Source: Globodera rostochiensis
Taxonomy: Eukaryota; Nematoda; Chromadorea; Rhabditida; Heteroderidae
Direction: 5' to 3'
Assembly (NCBI GenBank): GCA_018350325.1
Contig: JAEVLN010000014.1
Coordinates: forward strand, 1,080,001-1,144,000
Length of the DNA: 64,000 nt
Shown here: positions 34,370 through 46,941 of the stretch, in pieces
How the letters are laid out: each line of letters starts with the position of its first letter
Numbering within the stretch: position 1 is the stretch's first letter
Notes under the pieces: generated by a model
The model's input: the letters and a program-made list of their open reading frames with translations, nothing else
Told to the model about the DNA's origin: nothing
The model's database searches: none
Program-made: the position numbers and the translations under genes

Positions 34370-35877
34370 ATGAGTCGAATTTATGTTGGACATATTCCAT
34401 ACGAAGCCAGAGAAAAAGACGTCGAGCGCTTCTTCAAAGGATATGGACGCATTCGGGACATTCTGATCAAGGTTTGGTTTGGCATTCGTCTTGGGTCGGA
34501 AATTGGCAGTTTTTGATCACTGGTTTATTGTAATGCCATCTCGATTGTGAACCGAAATTTGTAGTTGAAGAGATCCGATTCATCTTTTTCACATGGACTC
34601 TCAAAAATTAATTGCAATAAAAACATGTAAAATTCGGTTTAGCGCGGTTACGCCTTTATCGAACTGGACGACGCACGTGACGCAGATGATGCGGTGCACG
34701 ACCTCAACGGGCGCTCGATAATGGGAATGAGGTTTGCTTTTTGACGCATAAAATCACTGATTTTTTTGGACAAGTTCAGTCGTTCGCCTGTTGTTGATTT
34801 GCATGATTTTTTTTAGGGTTACGGTTGAAATTGCCAAAAGTCGTCCATGGCGCAGCGGGGACTCGTGGAGTTCGCGTCGTCGCTCGCGCAGTGGTTCGCG
34901 CACGCGTGACCGCCGAATCACACGCTCGCGCAGTGGTTCGCGCACGCGGGACCGTCGTCGACGTAGCCGCTCGCGCGATCGCCGACGCTCGCCGAAGCAC
35001 TCTCGTTCGCGTTCTGTTGCGTCGCGCAGTGCAAGTCCGGAGGTAAGTAAACGGTTTTCTGCCAACAAATAGTCACAAAAGTTTCGTTGGAGAGGGTTAA
35101 CCCAACAGACTTTAACGAGTGACACATTTTTGAACGGGGAGTGGCGGCTTTGATTAGCCCTATCAGTGTTTGACGAAATTAGAATTATTTTGACAAAAGC
35201 AAGACATTTATGGACGAGTATTAGCAATTTATTTTTAACAGCCCAAGAAAGCGCGTCATTCGCCGTCGCGGTCCCGAAGCCGTACACCTGACAAAAAACG
35301 ACTGCGCTCGGCCTCGCCACGCCGTTCGCGTTCCATCACTCCCAGAGACCGGGGCGCCCGTCGTCGCAGTGACGCAAAGGAACGTAGAAGCCGCTCGCCG
35401 AAAGACCGCCGCGGGGGCAGCCGCTCGCCGAAAGATCGCCGCGCGAGTCGAAGCCCTTCGGCCGATCGCGGTGGGAATCGAATATTCGCGGATAATTTCC
35501 TTTAATGACGCCAAAATTCTTAGAACGGGCTGGTGATGGTGGTGGAAGTCGCTCGGCGTCGCCGCGCCAGGACGACTCTGTCGCGGCCGCTCGCAACGAC
35601 ATCAAGGCGGAAGGAGGGGACAGTCACAGCCGTTCCGGTTCGCGCTCGCCTTTCCGCAACGGCGCTGATGCCAATGCCGCTGCCGAAATGGACACCAGCA
35701 ATGAGACCAACAACGATGTCAAAGTGAAGAAGGAGGCGAGCCGTTCGCGCAGGTTTGCATGGCGGGGGTAGCGGGGGGGGGGGAGTAATGTTTTGTCCCA
35801 ACATTTGATTATGTTTGAACTCCCCATTTAGTGCGTCGCCGGTGGGCTCTTTGGGGAATGGTGCGTCGGAGGACTGA
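34370..35877 (+). CDS. SR splicing factor, single RRM plus RS domain (RSP-1/2 type), copy 1
   Basis: Nuclear pre-mRNA splicing regulator. The RRM starts at the first Met: MSRIYVGHIPYEAREKDVER then FFKGYGRIRDILIK (RNP2 IYVGHI). The second exon is RGYAFIELDDARDADDAVHD then LNGRSIMGM (RNP1 RGYAFIEL), followed by VTVEIAKSRPW. This RRM is of the SRSF4/5/6 type. The RS domain follows directly, without a second pseudo-RRM: RRSRSGSRTRDRRITRSRSG, RRRRSRSRDRRRSP, and a third part KKARHSPSRSRSRTPDKK. The last exons give RAGDGGGSRSASPRQDDS and end ASPVGSLGNGASED at 35877. A single-RRM layout with this RRM occurs in C. elegans RSP-1/RSP-2. Copy 2 lies 3.77 kb downstream and is almost identical. Confidence 0.88.
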
Positions 35878-35901
35878 CCGAGTGAGCCGTCCGTTTGCGT
35901 G

Positions 35902-38130
35902 TCGGTATGTTTTTGCTGCGAAACCATCAACCCATCATTCATACTTAGAGAGCGTACTTGATTCGGGGAAGGGAGAGTGAAATTTTCAAAATGGAAAAAT
36001 GTTTTCAATTTTCTAGCGTTTTCACTAGAGAGGTTTTCTGAAATTGATAAAAGCAGTGAACAAAAATGTTAACGTTCATATTAATTAAATTTGCGTTATT
36101 AACGATTTCCTCAAAATTTATAAATATAACAAATTGACTATAGTCAAATAAGTCAATCTGACCTCTGTGGTTTTCACTGATGAGTACGCTCTTGTCCACC
36201 ACGTAACTTCCCTTTCCTCAATTTTCTCTGCATTTGTTATCATTTTTGATGGATATTTTCACATTGTTTCCTTCTTTGGTTACATATTATTTGTTGCTTT
36301 TCTCTATAAAGTTCAAATTTATTTTTAACTGTGTAGACATTTTTGCGAGTCTAAAAAGGCTTTACAGCGGACTTTTTGAGAACTTTGCGAGTGTCCATGG
36401 ACATAAGAAGACTCTGATCAGAGTATAGAATTGATTCAGACCGATGCTTTGAACCATGTTCAAATGTTCCACACCCTCAAATTATCATTTTGCTTTTTCG
36501 ACATTCTCTTTTCCACATGAATTTCAGTTCATCATTCTCTGTTTTAATGAATCTTCCGTTTCCATTTCATGTGCAGATTCCAAACGGACCGTTAACGAGA
36601 AATGCTCGAGTGCACAATGAGCACACACCACTCAAGAACCACATTCCGTACCGAAAACAGCCAGACCCGACCCGAACCTTGTCAACCGAGCACAGCGTTT
36701 TTGACACATTGGTTTGGGCTGTGCACGGGGCGAATTGAATTGTTTCTGTTTTGCTTTTTTCATGAACATTTTTGATCCCAAAGGCCCTTCGGAAATTGAA
36801 AATCGTTCTGCCCTGCCCATAATCGGAAAACAACTTTAAGAAAGTGCGTGCGTGCGCTCGTTCACACGCCCCTCCCATCGGGCTCGGTGGTGCACATTTC
36901 GCTCGCTTTCCTGAGACCAGAACCATTTCGGCAAGCACATTGCTCCGTTCTCACTTTCCAGTCACCCGTACATCGTCAGTGTCCAAGACGAGCACAAAAC
37001 TCATTGCCCGGCGACTCACACCAATTGCATAATTCTTGTGGCTGGCTCGATTTTTTGAGAGATTTCAAACCAAATTCTAAGAAATCGTGCTTTGGATTGA
37101 GAAAATATTTTTTGATGTAGCGAGGGTGGTGGTGGTGGTAGTGCTGCAACTGCGGTTCGTTCGTCGACTTGTCCCTTCGCTCGCGCCATTTCGATTTACT
37201 GCATTCCGGGCGACCGAAAACAATTCGCCGCCAATTTTGCTGTTCTTGTGGTCGCTTTGAAAATTCTGAGCAGAACTAGCGGTGAGTTGCTGTTTTGCTT
37301 TAATAAACCAAAAAGTTATTCGCTCTAAAATGGTGTAAGACGGTAATGAGTCAGTCAGTTGAATTCGGTTTTTGAAAAAAGGAGGCCAAATCGATTTCAG
37401 ACTTTGCTTTTATTTCGGTCCCAGCGATGTTTCGCGTGCCACAATTATTAACAAAGCCAAACAGCATTAATATAATTCGAATTCTCCTGAATTTGCGCTG
37501 AGCAAAGTTTTATTGTAAGGTCAATTCCCCGGTTCGCCAAACATAATCTGGTTTTGCTAAAATGCTCCGAAACTCCAAAATGCGCAAATTTGGTTTTTAT
37601 TTCCTTTTTGTTAGAGAATTTTGGCGCCATAAAAAGGTATACTTTTTCAAGACAATATTCAAGAAAAACAAATGAAATTTACATTTTTCTAAGCGTCCCA
37701 AGGAGTTCTACATCAAATTTCTTACATCAAATTTTGTCAAATTCATTGATTTTATTTTCATCAAGTACTTGATTTTTGGTAATAGGAAAGCTGGTACTCC
37801 CCCATTTAAAAAAAAATCAATTTTTTCTAAAAAACAAACATTTTTAAAGTAAACATTTACACGGCATCATGGGACGTGTAAAAGTTCATGGGATGCATAA
37901 AAGTCCATGGGTCGCATAAACCGACTAGAACCAACAAAAATGCAATAAACAGTAAAAAATACGCCCCTAAGAATAGACTTTTTGGATCCCCCCCCCCCGA
38001 ATAACGCAAAAAAGAAGGGCACAACCCGTATTAGTAAGTTTGGTGGTCTAAGTATTTTTGTTAGCAAATTGATTGTATATGTCTACTTCAAAAAAGGCTA
38101 CATTTGTTTTCCGATTTTCAGGTAAATATT
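35902..38130. other. Spacer between the SR gene copies
   Basis: AT-rich sequence with no convincing coding. A short segment near 36990-37085 (cattgcccggcgactc ... aaccaaattcta) recurs in diverged form at about 39950-39985, so a small part of the downstream flank may also be duplicated. Contains a C tract at about 37990. Confidence 0.5.
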
Positions 38131-38137
38131 GCTAAAA

Positions 38138-39644
38138 ATGAGTCGAATTTATGTTGGACATATTCCATACGAAGCCAGAGAAAAAGACGTCGAGCGCTTC
38201 TTCAAAGGATATGGACGCATTCGGGACATTCTGATCAAGGTTTGGTTTGGCATTCGTCTTGGGTCGGAAATTGGCAGTTTTTGATCACTGGTTTATTGTA
38301 ATGCCATCTCGATTGTGAACCGAAATTTGTAGTTGAAGAGATCCGATTCATCTTTTTCACATGGACTCTCAAAAATTAATTGCAATAAAAACATGTAAAA
38401 TTCGGTTTAGCGCGGTTACGCCTTTATCGAACTGGACGACGCACGTGACGCAGATGATGCGGTGCACGACCTCAACGGGCGCTCGATAATGGGAATGAGG
38501 TTTGCTTTTTGACGCATAAAATCACTGATTTTTTTGGACAAGTTCAGTCGTTCGCCTGTTGTTGATTTGCATGATTTTTTTTAGGGTTACGGTTGAAATT
38601 GCCAAAAGTCGTCCATGGCGCAGCGGGGACTCGTGGAGTTCGCGTCGTCGCTCGCGCAGTGGTTCGCGCACGCGTGACCGCCGAATCACACGCTCGCGCA
38701 GTGGTTCGCGCACGCGGGACCGTCGTCGACGTAGCCGCTCGCGCGATCGCCGACGCTCGCCGAAGCACTCTCGTTCGCGTTCTGTTGCGTCGCGCAGTGC
38801 AAGTCCGGAGGTAAGTAAACGGTTTTCTGCCAACAAATAGTCACAAAAGTTTCGTTGGAGAGGGTTAACCCAACAGACTTTAACGAGTGACACATTTTTG
38901 AACGGGGAGTGGCGGCTTTGATTAGCCCTATCAGTGTTTGACGAAATTAGAATCATTTGACAAAAGCAAGACATTTATGGACGAGTTAGCAATTTATTTT
39001 TAACAGCCCAAGAAAGCGCGTCATTCGCCGTCGCGGTCCCGAAGCCGTACACCTGACAAAAAACGACTGCGCTCGGCCTCGCCACGCCGTTCGCGTTCCA
39101 TCACTCCCAGAGACCGGGGCGCCCGTCGTCGCAGTGACGCAAAGGAACGTAGAAGCCGCTCGCCGAAAGACCGCCGCGGGGGCAGCCGCTCGCCGAAATA
39201 TCGCCGCGCGAGTCGAAGCCCTTCGGCCGATCGCGGTGGGAATCGAATATGCGCGGATAATTTCCTTTAATGACGCCAAAATTCTTAGAACGGGCTGGTG
39301 ATGGTGGTGGAAGTCGCTCAGCGTCGCCGCGCCAGGACGACTCCGTCGCGGCCGCTCGCAACGACATCAAGGCGGAAGGAGGGGACAGTCACAGCCGTTC
39401 CGGTTCGCGCTCGCCTTTCCGCAACGGCGCTGATGCCAATGCCGCTGCCGAAATGGACACCAGCAATGAGACCAACAACGATGTCAAAGTGAAGAAGGAG
39501 GCGAGCCGTTCGCGCAGGTTTGCATGGCGGGGGTAGCGGGGGGGGGGGGGAGTAATGTTTTGTCCCAACATTTGATTATGTTTGAACTCCCCATTTAGTG
39601 CGTCGCCGGTGGGCTCTTTGGGGAATGGTGCGTCGGAGGACTGA
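38138..39644 (+). CDS. SR splicing factor (RSP-1/2 type), copy 2
   Basis: Near-identical duplicate of the SR gene at 34370, exons and introns alike. It has the same RRM (MSRIYVGHIPYEAREKDVER; RGYAFIELDDARDADD), the same RS blocks and the same end (LGNGASED, stop at 39644). Visible differences are few: an Asp to Tyr change in one RS unit (SPKYRRASR instead of SPKDRRASR), small indels in the intron near 38955-38990, silent changes at about 39320 and 39345, and a different G-tract length at about 39540. Identity with copy 1 begins only about seven bases before the ATG (ttgctaaaaatg) and ends about 25 bases after the stop, so the two copies have unrelated upstream sequence. A ttttcag acceptor lies just upstream of copy 2 (about 38120), suitable for trans-splicing or a leader intron. 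Confidence 0.88.
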
Positions 39645-40177
39645 CCGAGTGAGCCGTCCGTTTGCGTGTCGGTCTTTTGTTGCGGAGTCCCTGAGATATG
39701 CGACGAACTTTTTAATTCTCCATTTCGTGATCCGTATATTTATTTTGTTAAACAAAAAGCAACTGCTTCTCTGATGATAAATTCTTTTTTCATGTCAATG
39801 TTTTATTGACTACTCATTGTTGAGAGAACCCATCATTGTAAGGAAATTGAGTTGATTAAATTTGAGAAAATCCTGTGTTAATGACACTGCGATGGCGCAG
39901 ATTATTTATCCCCCCTTCCTCCTCCCGCTACCCCTAAAACACGCACAGAACTCATTGCTCGGCGACTCCCTTTAAACCAGATTCTAGTAATATGACTTAA
40001 AAATCGAAATTGGAAAATAATCGATTGGATGCTTTATCTAATAAAGCTGATGGTAACCCTACCCCCCCCCCCATGTCCTTTTTCGTATAAATAAATGATG
40101 AGATATTCTTCCAGCGGATCGTAAAATGAACAACAACACAACGAAAATACTCTGAGCCATTCCATCGGATAGATCAA

Positions 40178-40855
40178 TCAGCGTCGCCCACGCGGAGGTC
40201 CGCCACGGCCTCGTCCCCCGCGTCCGCGTGGTCCCCCACCGCGTCCACCACGACCACCGAACCGACGTTGGGTTGGCTTCTTGCGCGGCTCGTCATCGAT
40301 GAGCAAAGTGTCGAGTGGAATAGAGTCCGGAAGTACGATGTAACGAATGTTGTTTCCTATAGAAGCAAACAATTAAATAGTACAAGCGAGCCAGGGCCGT
40401 ATCTAGAAAAAATTTTCGGAGGGGGGGGGGGAAGTCGATTCCTAGGGGTGTACTTTTTCCTTTTTATTGCATTTTTGTTAAGCAATTTTTCTCGATTTTT
40501 GGGGGTGAGGGTCCCCCCTCTTGTTTTTTTTTTTTTGTGAAATTTCATTTCGGGGGGGGGGGGGGAATTCCCCCCCCCCTCCCCCCCCCCTAAATACGGG
40601 CCTGAAATGAGCTAAAAGCTCGCAATTTTCTAAGGAAACGCCAAATTTAGTAATATTTTGTTAAAATAAACCTCGAATGGAGAGTGTGTCCAGACCGATT
40701 TGCTCTCGTCCACGCACTGTCATTTTCACCGAGCGCAAATGGATGTTCATCGCAACGTCAACGCCCTGAATGGCACCGCTCACTTGGGTGCCGTTCTTCA
40801 GCTCAATGGTCACCGATTCGTGTGACAATTTCATCAAAAAGCGAACAAGCTTCAT
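40178..40855 (-). CDS. snr-3: Small nuclear ribonucleoprotein SmD1
   Basis: Core Sm-ring protein of spliceosomal U1, U2, U4 and U5 snRNPs. Two exons. Exon 1 (40855 to about 40674) has Sm motif 1: [20 protein letters not shown] then [20 protein letters not shown]. Exon 2 has Sm motif 2, [20 protein letters not shown], then an RG-rich tail ([20 protein letters not shown]) ending PPRGRR with the stop at 40178. The RG tail is the site of arginine dimethylation and SMN binding in this family. Full length and highly conserved. The single intron (about 40358-40673) carries a hAT-like element with a G tract. Confidence 0.96.
40392..40604. mobile_element. hAT-like MITE inside the SmD1 intron
   Basis: The left end cagggccgtatcta (from 40392) and the right end taaatacgggcctg (to 40604) are imperfect inverted repeats with the CAGGG start typical of many hAT elements. 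The flanks aagcgagc (40384-40391) and aaatgagc (40605-40612) match at six of eight bases, consistent with an aged 8-bp target duplication. Internally it carries aaaaaattttcgg followed by a G tract, and further G and C tracts near the right end. Another end of the same family is at 52521-52567. Confidence 0.72.
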
Positions 40856-41149
40856 TGTCGTTGTTCTTATAGGGAGCTATTCGTCGCTATGCTTTTCAAA
40901 AGCTTCCAAAAATAAAAAATGAGAAAATCTGAATCACAGCACATAAACAAAACATAATGATGAAATGTAGAATGGATTTTTTTTTCTTAAGGAGACGTGG
41001 CTTAGAAAGTGAAGCTCAAAAATGGCCTTTGTACGCAAAATTTTTCAAAACAAATGAAATAAATGGCATATTTCGTGGGTTTTCGGAAATAAAAGCACAG
41101 ATATTTTAGCATTTTTGGAAAAATTTGGACATTTTTACGAAAAATGTCT

Positions 41150-41273
41150 TAAGTAATAAAAAATCGAAAAATGCACCAAAAATCGCTTTTTTCAACTCCA
41201 AAAAATTTCTCAAGTAATAAAAAATCGAAAAATGCACCAAAAATCGCTTTTTTCAACTCCAAAAAATTTCTCC
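41150..41273. repeat. 61-bp tandem duplication
   Basis: Two virtually identical copies of a 61-bp AT-rich unit (aagtaataaaaaatcgaaaa, atgcaccaaaaatcgctttt, then a tail) in the intergenic region before cold-shock gene C. Non-coding. Confidence 0.85.
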
Positions 41274-41742
41274 TAAAAAATGCACTCCAGAGGGAAAAAA
41301 AATTTGGCAGTGTTGGCGAAGTGTTGGCGGAAAGTCTTTGCGTAACAATATGTGTTTGAAAATCCAATATGAAAGAGTAGTTTCTCTGCCCACAAAATGT
41401 CAAAGGCACGAAATGTAACATTTTTCGAAAAAATAAAATAAAAAGGTGTTTTAGGGGGTATTTGGTGGCGAAGAAGCGGATTCTGACCTTAGCCTTAAAA
41501 ATATTAAAATGCACAAAATTACAAACTGTTTAATTGACTTCACTCACAAATCAGTGGGGGAGTGGGCAGGAATGTCGGGTTTGGTAAGGTAGGATGGTCG
41601 TGGGGGCGTCATGTCGGGCCGAACCGAACCCTAAATCGTCGAACAAATGGAGATTTAAATGACTGAAAGTGAGCTTCAAACTAATAATTAAGCGGTTTTT
41701 GCACTCTAAAAGATAAAACTTCTTTTTTTCTTGGATTTTTCA

Positions 41743-43436
41743 ATGGCAACAGACCAGCAGCTTCAGACGGTTGAGAATGATGCGAAACCGGATGCCGACT
41801 TTCCGGTGGTGTTGAAGCGTGGTGTGCAGGGACGTGGTATGTTTTCCTCAATTGGGTCGGATTCTGATTGGGACTAGAAGAAGAAAACATTTTACGTGAG
41901 TTGGTGGGTTGAAAGAAGAAAACCGAAAGAGTTGAACGATTTTGTCCTATCACTGGTCCCATCGAACGGATTCTGTCAAAAAATTGAAAAGGTTGCGTTC
42001 TTTTGTTGTTCATCATTCCCTTTTTAGTGAAATGGTATTCGGCTGAGAATGCTTATGGGTTCATCCAACGTTATGACACCAACGAGGACATTTTTGTCCA
42101 CGGCTCCTTCATCGTCCGTTTCTCCGTGTACACGCGAGGCCGCCACCCGGTGCTTAGCAATCAGCAGGAGGTTCGTTCGAATTCGGCCAAAAATGTTGGA
42201 CATTTTTTGCAATTGTTTCGTTTTCTCTAAAATTTTGAACATTTCTAACATTTGCCGAGTGTTTGCTTTAGTTCTCTTCAACTAATTTTTTCAGGTGGAA
42301 TTCGACGTGGTCAGAGTCCGTAGGGGCCTCGAGGCGCATTGCGTCTCCGGCCCGGGCGGTCGGCTCGTCGGCCGATTCATTGTCCCGCGTCATGCCGTGA
42401 CCGACGGGCAGAAGTAAATTTTGAAGAGTTTGGAAACAATCAATTGGTTGAACAAATTTTAGGGTTTTCAAGAGTTTGGTGTTTAAGTGAAAATATGAAA
42501 TTAAACAAATTTGATTTTTACAGTCTCAACACGAAGCCCGACGGCGTCCGTAGTTCCATCGGCGGCGGTGTGCGTCCGATTCGCCAGCGCAGTGACGGCG
42601 AGGAGAAGCGACGCAAGGAGTCCAACAAAATGGCGGCGGTGGAGGGCAACGACGACACGAAGACGGCGGCGTCACGTCATCCAACCGACGGCAAGCCGAA
42701 GCCAACCGACGGCAAGCCAAAGGTTGGGAGAATAGACGGGCATTCGGTGTCAAACGGAATTTTTGTTTTAAATTTTGGATTCGGCACATTTGGTTTCTTA
42801 TTTCATTTTTTAGCCCAACAACAAACGTTTCCACAACGCTTACCGTCGTCGTCAGCTGAAGTTCGTTGGGAAGTCGAAGAGCGACGAAATGACCAAATCG
42901 GCGGAAGAGGACAATTCGAAGGAGGAGAACATCGAAAAGGTGGCCAAGGAGGTCAACAACGAAAAGAGGGCCAAGGAGGACAACATCGAAAAGGTGGCCA
43001 AGGAGGACAACATCGAAAAGGGGGCCAAGGAGGACAGCATCGAAAAGGGGGCCAAGGAGGACGACGACGGAGGCAACCAACAAAAGAAAAAGAAGGCCGA
43101 GGAGGGAAAGGAGGCAGCGTCCGGTCAGCAGCGGGAGGACTGTGGCGGTGTGAAGGGTTCGTCGCCGGACAGCGGGGAGGAGGAGGACAGCGGCACCGCC
43201 ACGCCGACTGAGGAGGAGGGGAAAGGACTGAAGGAGGACGACGATGTGGACAAGAAGGTGAGGGGGGATAGCGCCTTGGCTTTTTTGCCATCCTTAAAAA
43301 TTTCATTTTTACTTTAACTCGAAAGGCGGTTGAGGAGGAGGAGAAGCAGCAACAGGCTGGAGATGAGGCAAAGGCGGACGAGCAGAACATTTCCGATGGG
43401 GCGAAAAATGAGGAGGAGGCGCAGAAGGAACATTGA
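41743..43436 (+). CDS. Y-box/cold-shock-domain protein, paralogue C (intact)
   Basis: Near-identical duplicate of paralogue B. It starts MATDQQLQTVENDAKPDADF at 41743, with the same cold-shock domain (KWYSAENAYGFIQRYDTNED; DIFVHGSFIVRFSV; FDVVRVRRGLEAHCVSGPGG), the same GGVRPIRQRSD segment and the same FHNAYRRRQLKFVGKSK exon. Its repeat tail keeps one acidic frame (NIEKVAKEV NNEKRAKED NIEKVAKED ...), about five 9-residue units. It then continues KKKKAEEGKEAASGQQRED, SSPDSGEEEDSGTATP and the final exon to a stop at 43436. It differs from B by the smaller repeat array, a 3-base insertion (gaggacaattcg versus gaggattcg) and scattered single-base changes. Being open throughout, C is probably the functional member of the pair. 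Confidence 0.87.
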
Positions 43437-43655
43437 GCACATTTTGACTGATTGATCGTCCCACTTCCTCCCCCTCCCCCTCTCTCTATTTATTTTTGTT
43501 TTAGCAATGAACGAATTTTGAGCATCTGACGACCGATCTATCGAACTTTTTGTGCTGTAATTCATTCGTCTTCTATTTCTGGATTCTTCCACGTGCGTTT
43601 TGACTTTTGAATACCAAACATCTTTTGCTGATAAACTGGACGTTCCGCTGAGAAT

Positions 43656-46600
43656 TAGCAAAACCATTGCAAAATGATGCCGCTGGAAACGGCCCGGACG
43701 CTTTTTGAATAATTTGAGGCCAAAATTAAAACACTTTTTTATCAACTTGAAAAAACATATTTTTTCAAAAAGGGGAGTACAAACTGCACTGTTACCTTGT
43801 TTCACTTCGTCATAGGACGGTGGGAAGGGCGCGTGTTTGATTTCGTGTGACCCGACAATATTGGCATTTCATAAATTGGCCTAGCAGCATTCGTGTTTGA
43901 ATTGCAGCAATGCCCCCTTACATTTAAGCAACTTCACTCGTTTGGACCCTCGCCGATCTCTGCCCCGTGAGGGTTTCTTTTTTGTCCTTTTCTGCACTCT
44001 TCTGTCTGTCTGTTTCTCTCTCTTAAACGGGCCCATCGCATTTCTGGTTTGATTGGGCTGCTGCTGCTGGTATTCTTTCTTCCCTATCCGAGCCCTCCAC
44101 CGCCATTTTGCCCCCCCCCATTTCACATCTCTTCGCTTCGCTTCGTCTCGCCTAACCTTTGGAGGGCGGGGGGGGGGGGAAGGCGAGCTGTCGCGGACCA
44201 GCACGACGGCTGCGCCATCGCCTTCCGTTCCTGTCGGAGCGATGCGATGCTCGCTACGCCACGGCGACAGTCGCCACAGGGCGTAGGAGGGGACGCGCGG
44301 CCGCCGTCGTCGCTGGCGGGCGCGATGGGAAATGTCTCGTCTCGCTGCGAGAAACGGCGGAGTCGGGTCTCCTCGCCGGAGGGGAGTGAGACAAGTGAAG
44401 GCAATGACTCTAGCGGTTGTTGACTCAGTCCCTTCTTTCCTCTCTCATCTCTTTTTGTTCTCTCTTTTTTCTCTATTTTTCCAATATTTCTCTCCTTTAC
44501 TCTCTCACACTCTCTCCCTTTTCTACGTCCTCTGCTTTCTCTCCTCCTCTTGTCTCGCTCTCCCAACCAACTCTTTCTTCATTTCTTTCTCCACTTCGAT
44601 TGCACTATCTACTCAGACGCTATTTTTCCTCAGCTCTCTGGCCGTTCTCCGATCTTTAAACACTCTCTTCCCCCCTAGCATCATGATGGGGCGGCCCCTC
44701 GAGCGGTCCTTTGCCTCCTCCTCCCCCCCCCCCCCGAGGGAGGGCCTTTCTTCACTCATTCATTCCTCCCTGCCTTTATTCGTCGTTCAGCTTGGGAGCC
44801 ATCATCCTCCCTCAAGGGGATTTTTCCCTCTCTCCATCTCTTTTCTAATGCCGTTGTCGCCCACCTGCGCTGGAGGGGGGGAGTGGGGGGGGACATCACA
44901 TCCATTCCGTTATGGATTCGATTCACCCAAATAAATTCATTGTTTTGCTAAAATTTAAACAAAAATTGCCCGCTTTCAAAGTCCACCGAACACAGACAGT
45001 TGCTCTCTCCATGTCTTTGTTTTTTTGAAAACATCGGCAAAAGAGCAAAGTGTCGGGACGACCTTCTCCCCCCCCCCACCCCCCCCCCCCCACTCATCTT
45101 TCCATTTCCATCCCTCCCCCCCCCTCCTCCCCAAATCCTCGTTATTCGACCGCCGACCTTTCCATCCCCGACGACGCCCCAAATTCAACCATTTGATTAC
45201 CCATGGTCAACCAACCCTTTGTATTTTCGTTGTCCTTCCATTGCTTCCCACCGCTCCCAACCAAACAAAATTTTCTTTAAAAATTCATATGGTCATTATT
45301 ATTATTCTTTGTCCAAACAAATGTCATTCTTCTTTGCTGATCAGCATCTGATCCACCCAATGCGCTAACATTTACAGTTCACCCATACACATCAGTTCAA
45401 ATCAGATCGCTCTTCTTCATGACAAAATTTTCGAGCGATCTACGAATTTTGGGGACAAATTGGATTCATTCATTGACATTACTCGATACCATCAACTCTT
45501 CATCGCCCACAGCAATGAATTTTCCTCTGATCAATGGCGGTGAAAATGCCCACCCAATTTTAAAGCCTTTGCGCCTGTTCCTCCCTCGTCTATTTCCCAT
45601 TCACCTCAACGCGAACGCACGGGCTGATTGGATGGCTCTGACTGACTGATTTGATCATCCTCTGATCACTTTTCCTCTCTCTTCCCCTCCACATTGATCA
45701 CCCCTTTGCTGCTGCTGATCCTTTTCTTTCCCCAACGATGGTTCGTCCCCCCGTCCGTCCGATCAGCAGCTTTGCCCGTCAGTTCTGCTTCACTTGGTTG
45801 AAAGCTCGCCCCGGGGGATGATCAACAGCTGCGTGGAATGGGACGGGGGACAAATCGAAGCACCAAAACATCGCTCGCTCAGTCAGAACAGCAGAAGGAA
45901 GAAGGCCATCATCCCTTTGAATCCAGCCGCTTCACCCACCAATTCCTTTATTATTTGTTGCTCTGCTCATCTGCCTCTTCTGTTCAACGTACACGTTGGT
46001 GGTTAAGCCGAGAAGAAGCTTCTCAAATTCCTTTCCAGACACAACACTCTCTTCGCCTGTAACAACACTGACCATCTTGAGATGTCTGGTCAATGCTATT
46101 TCCTCTCAATTAGACTCTTTTTTTCTCTTCTCCCCCTTCAATCTTTTCTCTCCTGTCCTTTCCCTTCTTTCTTTCCACTCTCTCTCTTTTCCTTTCTTTT
46201 CTATCTCTCTTTTTCTCTTCCTCTAAAGAAGTCTTACTCTTCTTCTTTCTCTCTCACGCTTTTCTTCCTCAAAAAAGTCTTTTCTTTCTCCCCGCAGGGA
46301 AGCCATTTTTCTTTCCTTCCTCGCCCGCCCTCTGGGGTTTGTCCACCTCTGCCATTTGTTCCTCTACGCACACCGGTCCCTCACATCAGAATCACAACAG
46401 CACCAGCAGCAGCAGACGGCCTCCCCCTTCCCGCCACAACCAAGCTGTCCCTCCGAGGACTGTCCCTCATTCCCTCCCCCCCCCCCTCCCCCCCGGGGGA
46501 TGAAAGAGGCATTGGAAGGGATGGGAATCGTGAAGAGAAAAGAAATTATGGCGGCGGTGGCTCTATTTTTGCATGCGAAGCCACCACATTGTGCTGCTGC

Positions 46601-46780
46601 GCGGGGAACTTTTATTTTATGCTGAAGCGATAATGGCGCCAAACCCTCCCCCCCCCCCTTTCTATCTCTCGCGCATATTTGTCCACCGACAGAGGCGAGC
46701 CAAGCCCCCCCCCCCCGTCCACGCCACTACCACAGCAAAACCATAAGAAACGAATACACATATGAAAAGCAGATTCCCAG
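43656..46780. other. Pyrimidine-rich intergenic DNA
   Basis: About 3 kb without supportable exons. The plus strand is strongly C/T-rich, with long ctctctttct-type stretches (44410-44660, 46100-46330) and C or G tracts (44110, 44170, 44725, 45070-45125, 46480, 46650 and 46705). Open frames here are Ser/Leu/Phe/Pro-rich low-complexity translations. Confidence 0.6.
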
Positions 46781-46941
46781 ACTAAACCGGGAGTTTTAAG
46801 GGATCCCGAGTCGAAACCTTGCTTGGGTGACTTTTCTGATATATGTTTTTTTGATTTTAATAATGTTTTAACATTGTTTAGCAATCTCCCAGTGAATTCA
46901 AAGCTTATCATCCATTCTCACTCAACAACAGCGAACTCAAA

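Noticed and set aside
44332..46633. Long Ser/Leu/Phe-rich open frames on the plus strand
   Set aside because: They reflect ct-rich low-complexity DNA without start context, domain motifs or splice structure.
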